From NCBI GenBank assembly GCA_002307055.1, contig DBTM01000005.1, forward strand, positions 50,424-67,304: a stretch of DNA of 16,881 nt, given 5' to 3'. The notes below the pieces were generated by a model. That model did no database searches. It saw nothing but the letters and a program-made list of their open reading frames with translations, and was not told where the DNA came from. Each line of letters begins with the position of its first letter. Position 1 is the stretch's first letter. The position numbers and the translations under genes are program-made. This DNA is from Clostridiales bacterium UBA1316 (lineage in GTDB: Bacteria; Bacillota; Clostridia; Oscillospirales; Oscillospiraceae). Below are positions 1 to 7,310 of the stretch, piece after piece.

Positions 1-24
1 GGGGGGGGAACCCCGCCACTACAA
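1..24. terminator. Possible truncated terminator hairpin at window edge
   Basis: The window opens with eight G, then AA and CCCCGCCACTAC followed by AAAAA. GGGG and CCCC can pair, and if the missing upstream bases were GTAGTGGC the structure would be a long bidirectional hairpin. It lies just past the stop of the last gene of the minus-strand operon, where a terminator is expected. Half of it is outside the window, so this is a guess. Confidence 0.25.
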
Positions 25-51
25 AAAGACGGAAATAATCGAATTGTTATG

Positions 52-783
52 TTAATTGAAGAGCTTTTGGGCCTGCTCGTAGCTTTCTATGGTACCGATA
101 TCGCAGCGCAGGCCTTCAAACTTGTAGACATAGACGGGCTTTTTGGTGATGAGCCAGGGGATGAAGTTGCCGGGGGCGTCGGGGTTTTGGCCGACGGCCA
201 GATATTGCTTTATAAGAGGCAGGGTCTCTTTCTTATAGATGTAGAACGGGGGGACGGCGAGGCTGGACTTGGGGGCCTTTGGCTTTTCTTCAAAGGACAG
301 GACTTTATTGGCTTGATCCATCTCGATGACGCCGGTTCGTTTTAGTTCCTCGATATCATCCAGGTCGTGTGCGGTAATGCAGTCGCGGCCGGTTTTCTCA
401 TAAAAGCTGATTAAATCCCGGAGATCAAAGGAGAACAGATTATCACCGGCCATTACGAGGATATCCTCATCGATGCCTTGCTTGTCTATGACATACTGCA
501 GGTCGGCAATAGCGCCCAGCCTGTTTTCATTCGCCACGGTCTGATCGTTGAGGACGATTATTTTTTTTGTATAGGAAAAATGTGCCGTCCAAGTCTCGAA
601 GTCCTTGAAAAACCGATCGTTCGTCACGATATAGACGCAGTCCACAGAAGAGAGGACTTCAATTTTTCTCAGAATGTGCTCGAGTATCGTTTTGCCGCCG
701 ACCTCCAGAAGAGATTTAGGCTTGTTCTGTGTCAGCGGGTAAAGCCTGGTCGCATAGCCCGCCGCCAGCAAAATGCACTTCAT
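52..783 (-). CDS. Sugar-1-phosphate nucleotidyltransferase
   Basis: A 243-residue cytoplasmic enzyme of the NTP_transferase family, which joins a sugar-1-phosphate (or phosphocholine, in LicC-like members) to an NTP, releasing pyrophosphate and an NDP-sugar. The N-terminal signature LLAAGYATRLYPLTQNKPK (residues 5-23) is the nucleotide-binding loop with the usual Arg13 and Lys23. AGDN around Asp114 is the metal-binding Asp motif, NRLGAI lies near residue 87, and CDIGT near the C-terminus is typical. The length matches short single-domain members with no beta-helix acyltransferase extension. Its ATG overlaps the stop of the upstream GHMP kinase by 4 bp (ATGA) behind an AGGAGG site, so the two are translationally coupled. 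The pairing implies it activates that kinase's sugar-1-phosphate. The sugar and nucleotide cannot be read from sequence. Confidence 0.85.
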   Translation of the reverse strand: MKCILLAAGYATRLYPLTQNKPKSLLEVGGKTILEHILRKIEVLSSVDCVYIVTNDRFFKDFETWTAHFSYTKKIIVLNDQTVANENRLGAIADLQYVIDKQGIDEDILVMAGDNLFSFDLRDLISFYEKTGRDCITAHDLDDIEELKRTGVIEMDQANKVLSFEEKPKAPKSSLAVPPFYIYKKETLPLIKQYLAVGQNPDAPGNFIPWLITKKPVYVYKFEGLRCDIGTIESYEQAQKLFN

Positions 784-1976
784 AGTGAGTCCTCCTGTTC
801 GAGAATCTCGGCGCTGTTACCGGTTTTGCAGAAATAGACGCTGTATTTATCTTTATATTCTGGATGCAGGATCGGATACGCAGAGTCAATTCTTTTCTTG
901 ATTTCGTCTTTATAGGCGGGATTGACGATACCGATGCAGCAGCCTCTGTAGCCCGCGCCGCTGAACCGAGCGCCGTAGACGCCGGGGCAGTCTTTTAATA
1001 TGCCGAAAATGGAGATCAGCTCCGGACAGCCGCACTCATAGTTATGGACAGAGCTTTCGCCGGACTCGAAGATCAGCCGCCCGAAGGCTTCAATGTCTCC
1101 GTCCTTCCAGGCCTGCACACCTCTGAGCACTCTTTCGTTTTCGCTGTAAAAATGCTCGGCGCGTTTTTTGAAGCGGCCCGGCAGCAGGTTCTTGTATTTT
1201 TCATAAGACTCAGGTTTTATATCACGGAGTCTGGCCTCCTCGAGTGTGCCGACGCGCTCGCAAGCCGCTTCTTTCAATATCCAGGCGGCGACCTTGCACT
1301 CGTTGACTCTGTTGTTATAGTCCGTACCGATTAAGGCCTTGCTGAGGCCCGAGTAGACGACTACAATCTCATATTCGGGCATATTTTTTGACTTTTCAAT
1401 CAGCTCATAGTGCCCAGACCGGCAGTCCATGAACATTAAACAGCCGTCTTTACTGAGTAAATTTGCGGATTGGTCAAGTATGCCGTTTTTCAGCCCGATG
1501 AAATCTGTTTCTACCCAGTGGCTATACTTAATGAGCTCCTCATTGGTAAGCCGGATGCCGTTGACATCACAAAGCGCCATCAGATACGAGGTTGTTACCG
1601 CGGCGGAGGAGCTTAAGCCCCCGATTGGGATTTTCCCGCTGATGAGGCTGTCGAGGCCTATCCGGAGCTTGAAGTCTTTACTCAGGGAGGCGACAGCCCC
1701 GCGGACATAATTCCCCCAAAAGCCCGGTATCATTTTGGGTACTTCATCGATATGAAAATATTCCTCGTCAGGGAAATCGAGGCTTTGGATGCACACATAG
1801 CCGTCCTTATTATCGCAGTAGGCCATGTGAATGCTTGCCTGCAGCGCGAACCCCGTGACCAGGCCATGCTGGTGGTCAATATGCGCCCCCAGAGGACAGA
1901 CACGCAGCGGCGAATTGACGATTTTCATCTTTCGGTCAGGATACTTGGCTGCAAAAAATTTTTTTATCTCGTCCAT
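780..1976 (-). CDS. Galactokinase-like GHMP sugar kinase
   Basis: A 398-residue GHMP-superfamily kinase of galactokinase length, expected to phosphorylate the anomeric hydroxyl of a sugar with ATP in the cytoplasm. The N-terminal sugar-binding signature is PLRVCPLGAHIDHQHG (residues 23-38). The ATP loop is PIGGLSSSAAVTTSYL (near residues 117-132). The C-terminal motif GARFSGAGYRGCCIGIV lies near residue 335. Classical galactokinases read GRVNLIGEHTDYNxG in the first motif; here the Glu of GEH is Ala and the segment after Asp is HQHG, so the substrate may not be galactose. The ribosome site is weak (GGGGT), 24 bases after the deacetylase stop, so translation probably depends on the operon transcript. 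The next gene overlaps by 4 bp. Arabinokinase- or heptose-kinase-like activity is possible; the kinase assignment itself is firm. Confidence 0.85.
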   Translation of the reverse strand: MDEIKKFFAAKYPDRKMKIVNSPLRVCPLGAHIDHQHGLVTGFALQASIHMAYCDNKDGYVCIQSLDFPDEEYFHIDEVPKMIPGFWGNYVRGAVASLSKDFKLRIGLDSLISGKIPIGGLSSSAAVTTSYLMALCDVNGIRLTNEELIKYSHWVETDFIGLKNGILDQSANLLSKDGCLMFMDCRSGHYELIEKSKNMPEYEIVVVYSGLSKALIGTDYNNRVNECKVAAWILKEAACERVGTLEEARLRDIKPESYEKYKNLLPGRFKKRAEHFYSENERVLRGVQAWKDGDIEAFGRLIFESGESSVHNYECGCPELISIFGILKDCPGVYGARFSGAGYRGCCIGIVNPAYKDEIKKRIDSAYPILHPEYKDKYSVYFCKTGNSAEILEQEDSL

Positions 1977-2000
1977 ATCATTTACCCCATATATATGATC

Positions 2001-2684
2001 TCAGCCGATGAGGACCTCATAATTTGTACCGTAGAATATATCGTCTCTGTGACTGATAAAGGCGCAGAATTTCTCCATCATGTCCCAGGTGCCGTCAACG
2101 TCAAATTCATAGCTGTGACCCCAGATATAGAATATTTTCGGCTCACTTGGCTGCAGCGACACGAATTCTTCGGCGAGCTTCATAAGACTGCCGTTATTAT
2201 GGTGGCAGGTGGCCTTGAGCTCCAGGAGATTCACCTGCACATCGAAGCTTTCGGTATATTCGACTGTTCTGGCATATTGAATGCCGTTTGCTTCTATAAC
2301 GTCAATTACCCTGCCGTCATATGTCCCGAACGGATAGGCCATACCGTGAATGTCACAGCCGAAAATACGCGCCAGATTGTTTTTGTCCTGCTTGATCTCG
2401 TTTTCTATCGTTTCGAGGCTTTGCTCCTGCAGGGGCGGGTGCGTCAGGGTGTGGACGGCGATTTCATGGCCTTCGTACAGTTCCTTCAAGCCCTGAACAT
2501 TCATGCGGCTGATGGTAATACCGTTGTTCACCCAATGATTTGAACCGCTTTGAATGCCTGAATTCAGATTGAAGGTGCATTTTAAGTGGTACTTGTTCAG
2601 CAGCTGAACCAGCCGCCTGTCCTGCTCGACGCCGTCGTCATAACTGAAGGTGACGGCTTTGAGCTTATTATTTGGGAAATACAT
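2001..2684 (-). CDS. Polysaccharide deacetylase (NodB/CE4-like), cytoplasmic
   Basis: A 227-residue NodB-homology protein of the carbohydrate esterase 4 fold, which removes acetyl groups from sugars in a metal-dependent reaction. TFSYDDG (residues 12-18) gives the catalytic and metal Asp pair, HTLTH (78-82) the two metal His, AYPFG (116-120) the substrate-groove motif, and WGHSYEF near the C-terminus the late His motif. All of the metal triad is present, so it should be active. There is no signal peptide or membrane segment, whereas many CE4 enzymes are exported; it probably acts on imported oligosaccharides or small amide or acetyl substrates. The start is supported by AAAGGAGC seven bases upstream. 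It lies 60 bases after the intact hydrolase gene and 24 before the kinase in the same operon. Confidence 0.85.
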   Translation of the reverse strand: MYFPNNKLKAVTFSYDDGVEQDRRLVQLLNKYHLKCTFNLNSGIQSGSNHWVNNGITISRMNVQGLKELYEGHEIAVHTLTHPPLQEQSLETIENEIKQDKNNLARIFGCDIHGMAYPFGTYDGRVIDVIEANGIQYARTVEYTESFDVQVNLLELKATCHHNNGSLMKLAEEFVSLQPSEPKIFYIWGHSYEFDVDGTWDMMEKFCAFISHRDDIFYGTNYEVLIG

Positions 2685-2744
2685 CAGAGTGCTCCTTTTA
2701 CACGTTTATTGATTCATAATAATAATTGTACGGGTACGCGGGAT

Positions 2745-4538
2745 TTATTCTTCACCTTCGGGAATGATGGAGGTGATCATCGTCAGGGTGCAGCAGGCGG
2801 CCCAGGGGGACCAGCTCCAGCCGTCGGAGGCGACAGGGCCGTAGCTGATGTTGGCCTTTTCACCGGTCAGCTTATAATATTCATAGGGTGCAAAGCCGAG
2901 GATGATGCCTTTTTCGTTGACATTATCGCACCAGCGGCGGGCGATAAGCGCCGCTTCTTTCTTTTTACCCGCGAGGTTGAGGCCGACGGTAATAGGCATA
3001 TGTGGCGGAGCGACGACGCGCCCGGCGATGAAGGTGTTGGCGCTGTAATCGCAGAACGGGCTTTTCAAGCTTTCGGTGGCGAGCCCGATTTCAGTGAGAA
3101 AATTTCCTTCCTCGGTCAGCTGCTGGGCGACTTTATCGATGATATACCGCGGCAGGCGGTCGCCGAGCAGGATGGGCTGATAGCAGATTACACTCATGCT
3201 GTCCACGGGCTTGCCGTTGACCTTTGTCACGAACTTCTCACCGTCCCAGAACTCGGTTACAAGAGTATCCAGAAGCTTGTCGCTGCGGGCTTTCCAGTTG
3301 TCAGCCTCCGGTGCTTTGCCGCAGCCGCGGGCCAGACGGGCGGTCATATCCATCAGGACGATCATGAAGGCGATCAGGTCGGGGTTTTGGGCGGGGAAAC
3401 CATCTCTGAAATTGGAAGCATCGTCCCAGCCGGAGTCATTCGGGTTATTGATAGCGGTGACATCGTCCCCTCTGCCGGAGGCTCTGTTTGTGAGCCAGAA
3501 ATGAATCCACTTGACAAATTTCGGGTACATGCGCGCGCATTCCTCCGAGGTGAGGAAGCTGTCACCGACCCGGCGGATGAGCGTGTCCAGCGCGAAGCCC
3601 TGGAAGGGCGGCTGGATGCCGGCGTTGCCGCCGCCGACGTAATAAATGGAGCTGGGAAGCCGTCCGGTGCGTTCATCCTGATACAGGAAAAGGGTGCAAA
3701 TCTGCCGCCAGGCCTCTTTGGGGTTGTTCAGCATCGTCATGCCGTGATAGCTCTGCTGCCAGGAGAAGACACCCGCGATGGAGCACTGGAACATGATGCC
3801 GGGTTCTTTATAACCGCCCGACGCCTTCACGCGGTGACTCCAGACTGTATAGACGGCGTAATTGAAGAGTTCCTCATAACCCTTCGCCGGGGCGCGGTAG
3901 TTTTTCTTGAAGTCCTCAAAGCTCGCGAGGCTCGCTTTAACCAGCGTGTCAAAAGGCGGATAAACCGCGTCGCCGATATCGAACTCAACCAGATCATCAT
4001 GGACGGCTGTTTCGAATTCTCCGTTTTCATCCGGTATAAGGTCGAAAATGACGGCATCATAACCGCCCTTTTGCGCGTTCCAGGGGCAGGCGGTTTGAAC
4101 CTTGCCCTTGAGCGGCTTGAACAGGAACTTGCCGTATGTGCCGAATACGGCTTCGTACGCGCCGCCTGAAAGCGGACGGACACCGTGGCAGGCGGTCATG
4201 CCTTGCTCGGGTTCAGCGGGGCTTAGCTCAATGCGCAGCGTGACGCCGCGGCCAAGAATACGCATTTGGTCCTGGTCTGTCAGCGCAAATTGGGCGAAGC
4301 CCTTGGCACTGTCCATACGGAGGGAGCCTGCGTCGGAGAAATAGGTATACGGCAGCTCGGCTCCGCCGGACAATAATTTGAGATTGAACAGGAAGGGGCT
4401 GGAGAGGACCATAGCCGACGGTTTATAGTTGGACAGGCGCAGAAGGTGGGTGGCATAATCCTCGAATATGTAAAAGGCGCAGGCACTGCGGGCGAAGGTG
4501 GCCCGCTGCAGATTGAATTTTTCTTTTGTTCCGAACAT
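2745..4538 (-). CDS. Putative (alpha/alpha)6-barrel glycoside hydrolase (GH63/MGH-like)
   Basis: A 597-residue protein with an N-terminal beta-rich region (about 1-200) and a C-terminal helical barrel (about 215-590). The barrel carries motifs resembling clan GH-G enzymes (GH63, GH37, mannosylglycerate hydrolase). IQPPFQGFALD matches the usual PP-A segment. NDSGWDD (367-373) aligns with the ESGWD general-acid motif, making Asp372 the likely acid. APYEYYKLTGE supplies Glu553 as the likely general base, followed by the aromatic SDGWSWSPWAA segment. Family assignment is by motif recall, not alignment. There is no signal peptide, so it should act inside the cell on an oligosaccharide or glycoside. 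Its ATG directly abuts the TAA of the preceding paralogous gene (TAAATG), with GAGGTG upstream inside that gene, so it is translationally coupled to the interrupted copy. The substrate is unknown. Confidence 0.75.
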   Translation of the reverse strand: MFGTKEKFNLQRATFARSACAFYIFEDYATHLLRLSNYKPSAMVLSSPFLFNLKLLSGGAELPYTYFSDAGSLRMDSAKGFAQFALTDQDQMRILGRGVTLRIELSPAEPEQGMTACHGVRPLSGGAYEAVFGTYGKFLFKPLKGKVQTACPWNAQKGGYDAVIFDLIPDENGEFETAVHDDLVEFDIGDAVYPPFDTLVKASLASFEDFKKNYRAPAKGYEELFNYAVYTVWSHRVKASGGYKEPGIMFQCSIAGVFSWQQSYHGMTMLNNPKEAWRQICTLFLYQDERTGRLPSSIYYVGGGNAGIQPPFQGFALDTLIRRVGDSFLTSEECARMYPKFVKWIHFWLTNRASGRGDDVTAINNPNDSGWDDASNFRDGFPAQNPDLIAFMIVLMDMTARLARGCGKAPEADNWKARSDKLLDTLVTEFWDGEKFVTKVNGKPVDSMSVICYQPILLGDRLPRYIIDKVAQQLTEEGNFLTEIGLATESLKSPFCDYSANTFIAGRVVAPPHMPITVGLNLAGKKKEAALIARRWCDNVNEKGIILGFAPYEYYKLTGEKANISYGPVASDGWSWSPWAACCTLTMITSIIPEGEE

Positions 4539-6191
4539 TTACAGCACCTCTTTTCTTTGCTCTGGCACGGTACCGCCGAGAGCCAACAGGGCGGCGCAGG
4601 CGGCGGGGGAGTAGAACGTGCCCGCGTTGAGGTCCTTGCCACGTGCGTCGCTCGCGCCGCCGGAGACGCAGGACGCGTTCAATTCCGCCACCGCCTTTTT
4701 GGCTTCAGCTTCCCTGCCGGAGTCCGCGAGACCTAAGATAATCAGGGCCGCCGGAATGACCGCAGGCTCATGCCACGAATGGACGATTGTTTTTACTTTT
4801 GAGGTAAGGGCGCCGCTTATTTGCTCAGGAAGACGTTTGCCAAGAATAAGCGGTATCAGGCTGAGCAGACCTTCGAAGATGCCTGACGCACCTGTAGATG
4901 CGTTGATACAGTTGAATTGATTGCCGTCCCATAAAACCTGCGTCAGTATTTCGAGCTGCTTTTTGCTGAGCGCGTTCCATGAAGCGGCTTCGGCGGATTT
5001 GCCTAATAAGGCGGCGATCTGAGATAACGATTCCGATGCCAGGATTATGTAAGAAGCGAGGTCGGGGGCAACAGACGGCAAATCACTGCCGAAGACGGCA
5101 TAGCTTTGCCAGAAGCACTCATGGCGGTAAGCGTAGAAGCACTGGCCTTTGTCATTTGCCCGTTTGCTCAGCCACCAGTTTATCGTCTTCGACATTGCCG
5201 CATATAAAGCGGTAAGCTTTTCTTTAGGGATGCCGCTGATGCGTCCGTCTTCAAGCAGGCGGCTGACGGCATAAGCGTAAACCGGCGGAACAGCTTCGTT
5301 CAGATTCTGCCGCTCAGCAAACTAGGCGGGAAGCATTCCCTGCGGCGTGGCGAATTCCAGTGTGCCGGTGATGAGGTCAGCCGCATGGGACGCGTCCAGC
5401 AGCGGCAGGGTTAAGATGGGCTGCTCGACGGCATATATCGTCTGGTCACTCATTTTATTGACCGGCGCAAATGCCTTGTTCTGAAAGGATTGAAATCCCG
5501 TCCACAGAGCATAGGTGCAGAAATCGTAAAACCCGCGGTTATCAGCCGGGAGCTTTATAAGCTTTTCGGCAAAGGCTCTGTAATCCGCCTCGGACGCGGC
5601 GGCGCATTGGTCGAGACTAGCTGCGGCGGCGGGGAGCTCGTAAGCGTCGTCCGTATCATATATAACAAGCTCGAAGACGCCGGATGCGTCCGGTTCAATG
5701 GTGATGATGGGGTCTGTGCTGTGCAGCGCCTTGAGGTCCCAATGGCAGTCGAGGGAGAGGGTGCCTTTTTTTGCGGTGATCAGGTAGACACCTCCGGCCA
5801 TAGTGAGCTCAACGCCGCGCGGCGTTGTAATGGCGATGCTGCCGAAGCCAAGCCTCCCGCTGAGCCTGAGACCGAGGCCGCTGCCCTCGACGCGGAGCAC
5901 CTTCGCGCCGTCAAGTGCGAAACGGGCAGTGCCTTTGCCTGCTTTTAGCGTCACAAGAGAGGGCACGGCTGTATAACTGTAATCCAGCGGGTTGCCGCCG
6001 GACGTCGGCGTTATCAGCGCAAAGCCTTTAGGCCCCAGCATGGGCCCTCCGATGAAGCTGCCGCTGCTTTCGGCGGCGATAGCCAGATACAGGCCTTTTG
6101 CCCAGCCGACAGCGCGGTTATCTGTTTCTTCGTAAATCATATGCCTTGAAAGCTGTCTGCCGAAGGGTATTAATTTCAAATCAAGCTGCAT
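4539..6191 (-). pseudogene. Interrupted paralog of the adjacent hydrolase, in-frame TAG
   Basis: Reading from ATG at 6191, 289 residues end at TAG (5322-5324). The same frame stays open beyond it to TAA at 4539-4541, giving about 550 codons with a single internal stop. The segments are 5322-6191 (N-terminal beta region and barrel start) and 4539-5321 (rest of barrel); the first Met after the stop is at 5195. The product is collinear with the neighbouring 597-residue hydrolase: GMLPA-stop-FAERQ...VPPVYAYAVSRLL aligns with GRLPSSIYY...QPPFQGFALDTLIRR. The motif aligned with NDSGWDD reads HECFWQS (about 5103-5123), so the likely general acid Asp is Gln, and no EYY base motif is visible near the C-terminus. 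It may be a decaying or non-catalytic paralog, TAG readthrough, or a TGG/CAG-to-TAG base error. It starts 25 bases after the lipoprotein gene behind a modest AAAGGG site. Confidence 0.75.
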
Positions 6192-6216
6192 TTAAAAGCG
6201 CCCTTTCGTTTTCTTG

Positions 6217-6678
6217 TTATACAACCTTTTCCACCGTAATGGCGGATACTTTATCATCGGTAAAGACATAAGTAATGGATACAGCCGCATTTGGTTTTCT
6301 GTATGTCACGTTGGATGCCTTATCGAACAAAATCGCATTGGTTATATATTTAACGTCTTTGGCGAAAGCCTTCGTGACGTCAATTTTCGCCATGTCAACA
6401 GTAATGCCGCGAATGGTAGACCAGTCTGCATTATCAATTGCAAAGCTTGTGGCTTTTCCGTCCGTAAACGATACCTTCAATCCGGAATTATCATATGAAA
6501 ATGAACCGTCAGTGCCGGGAACACCGCCGCCCAGCTTTTCATCAATAGATTCTTTGCTCTCGCCGATACTGATGCTGAGCTCCTTTTTATGTATGGTGAA
6601 TGCGGAATCTGTATTTCCGGAGCAGGCAGGTAAAATGATAATGAGCAGAAGGACTGAGAATATGATTGCTTTTTTCAT
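6217..6678 (-). CDS. Small lipoprotein of unknown function
   Basis: A 153-residue protein with a classic lipoprotein signal: Lys-Lys after Met1, a hydrophobic stretch (residues 4-16) and lipobox LPAC with the modified Cys19. It should be anchored to the outer face of the membrane. The mature part has two related-looking halves: SIGESKESIDEKLGGG followed by a beta-hairpin-like YDNSGLKVSFTDGKA, then GITVDMAKIDVTKAF and a second strand-rich stretch. This resembles small BamE/SmpA- or BLIP-like alpha-beta folds, but I do not recognise the family. GAGGTG precedes the ATG, and a near-consensus promoter lies just upstream. As first gene of the operon with hydrolases and sugar kinase, it could bind a ligand or assist uptake, but nothing in the sequence proves that. 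Confidence 0.75.
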   Translation of the reverse strand: MKKAIIFSVLLLIIILPACSGNTDSAFTIHKKELSISIGESKESIDEKLGGGVPGTDGSFSYDNSGLKVSFTDGKATSFAIDNADWSTIRGITVDMAKIDVTKAFAKDVKYITNAILFDKASNVTYRKPNAAVSITYVFTDDKVSAITVEKVV

Positions 6679-6706
6679 AGCAGCACCTCGTCATATAGAT
6701 AAATTC

Positions 6707-6735
6707 TGTATATACTAATTCATTCTGGTTGTCAA
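6707..6735 (-). promoter_or_regulatory. Sigma-A promoter of the minus-strand operon
   Basis: On the minus strand, TTGACA (6730-6735) is followed after exactly 17 bases by TATACA (6707-6712). This is 6/6 and 5/6 to consensus at ideal spacing, about 30 bases upstream of the lipoprotein ATG. With no terminator seen before position 52, it probably drives the whole operon. Confidence 0.8.
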
Positions 6736-6854
6736 CAGCATAACTCAATTAAACACTGGTGGTACCCGTGGCATTTATGCATACTCAGAAAATAAAATAT
6801 CCGTATAATTTTCAGCACTTGGTATTAAATGTAAAATGCGCGTCTCAGGCAAAA

Positions 6855-6889
6855 TGAGAATATTTTGATAAATGACAATTTTATTCTCA
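6855..6889. repeat. Inverted repeat TGAGAATA-N19-TATTCTCA
   Basis: A perfect 8-bp inverted repeat, extended by AAAA/TTTT after a one-base bulge (6851-6894). The 19-base middle can form a small extra stem. It lies between the two divergent promoters and is followed on the plus strand by T-rich sequence. It could be a weak terminator that insulates the promoters, or a protein site. Confidence 0.4.
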
Positions 6890-6900
6890 CTTTTCTTAAT

Positions 6901-6920
6901 TTTGTGTCATTATACACAAA
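6901..6920. promoter_or_regulatory. Operator-like dyad TTTGTGT-N6-ACACAAA
   Basis: A perfect 7-bp dyad with a 6-base centre, ending 4 bases upstream of the -35 of the repeat-peptide promoter. Its position is typical of an activator site, or of a repressor that blocks polymerase. No regulator gene sits beside it, so the protein is unknown. Confidence 0.5.
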
Positions 6921-6924
6921 GATG

Positions 6925-6953
6925 TTGACAAATTGTTGGCTATAGTGTACAAT
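6925..6953 (+). promoter_or_regulatory. Sigma-A promoter of the repeat-peptide gene
   Basis: TTGACA (6925-6930), a 17-base spacer, then TACAAT (6948-6953), with transcription expected to begin near 6960. This is one of the best promoters in the window and gives a leader of about 70 bases before the peptide start. Confidence 0.85.
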
Positions 6954-6965
6954 ACTGATTATCGG

Positions 6966-6985
6966 TAGTATAAATAAATATACTA
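6966..6985. promoter_or_regulatory. Leader dyad TAGTATA-N6-TATACTA
   Basis: A perfect 7-bp inverted repeat with loop AATAAA, covering roughly +7 to +26 of the predicted peptide transcript. It could be an operator over the initially transcribed region or a weak RNA stem. The ten bases TATACTAATT at 6979-6988 recur at 6711-6720, overlapping the divergent -10, so both promoters might share a factor. Confidence 0.4.
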
Positions 6986-7028
6986 ATTTGGATATATGTA
7001 GAAAAAATAATTATAGGAGGGAATACAA

Positions 7029-7244
7029 ATGAAAAAGCAGTATGTAAGTCCGAAGCTTGAAAACACAGAATTTGTCTTAGCAGCCCGTATCGCATGCGGA
7101 TCCGGACAAGAAAACAACAGTAAACCTAAAAATGCAGGATGGCAGGGTCAAGGGCAAGGCCAGGGTCAAGGTCAAGGTCAAGGTCAGGGCCAGGGCAAAG
7201 GTAAAGGTAAAGGCTGGGGTTGGGGCTGGGGCTGGGGTTGGTAG
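7029..7244 (+). CDS. RiPP-like precursor peptide with QG/KG/WG repeat tail
   Basis: A 71-residue peptide behind a strong AGGAGGG site. Residues 1-36 resemble the short leaders of clostridial peptides that open with MKK-Y-x-x-P-x-L-E and continue with an acidic-hydrophobic stretch (here KLENTEFVL). AARIACGSG contains the only Cys (Cys23). From Trp38 the rest is pure alternation: nine QG, three KG, then (WG)4W ending at the C-terminus. Gln codons alternate between CAA and CAG and Gly codons among GGT, GGC and GGG, arguing for selection on protein sequence and not just recent slippage. Ser or Thr occur only at 7, 13, 25 and 31. A kinase gene follows after a hairpin. No radical SAM, PqqD, cyclase or transporter gene is in the window. 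It could be a modified secreted peptide, a cationic aromatic surface-active peptide or an assembling low-complexity protein; function is unknown. Confidence 0.8.
   Translation: MKKQYVSPKLENTEFVLAARIACGSGQENNSKPKNAGWQGQGQGQGQGQGQGQGQGKGKGKGWGWGWGWGW
7143..7241 (+). repeat. Hexanucleotide-like coding repeat (QG)9(KG)3(WG)4W
   Basis: A tandem array of 6-base units (CARGGN, then AAAGGY, then TGGGGY) in frame inside the peptide gene. The three blocks differ only in the first codon of each unit, so the tract changes from polar to basic to aromatic while keeping Gly at every second position. Unit copy number may vary between strains. Confidence 0.85.
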
Positions 7245-7265
7245 AAACCGCCGCCATTCAGAATG

Positions 7266-7310
7266 ATAGGAATGCTTTTTTTCTGTAAATGCAGGAAAAG
7301 GCATCCCTAT
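7266..7310 (+). terminator. Long imperfect hairpin between peptide and kinase genes
   Basis: ATAGGAATGC (7266-7275) pairs with GCATCCCTAT (7301-7310) with one mismatch. Inside it, a T-rich arm ending TCTG pairs with CAGGAAAAG around a TAAATG loop, giving close to 19 pairs. It is followed only by a short TTT run, so it is more likely a partial terminator or an mRNA-stabilising stem, which would yield much more peptide than kinase transcript. Confidence 0.5.

Noticed and set aside
2586..4169. A 527-codon open frame on the plus strand antisense to the hydrolase gene
   Set aside because: It is a shadow of a GC-rich gene on the other strand, has no ribosome site, crosses two minus-strand genes and has no recognisable domain.
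7143..7241. The tandem repeat as a possible CRISPR or non-coding satellite
   Set aside because: Units are 6 bases with no spacers and stay in frame within a gene that has proper start signals.
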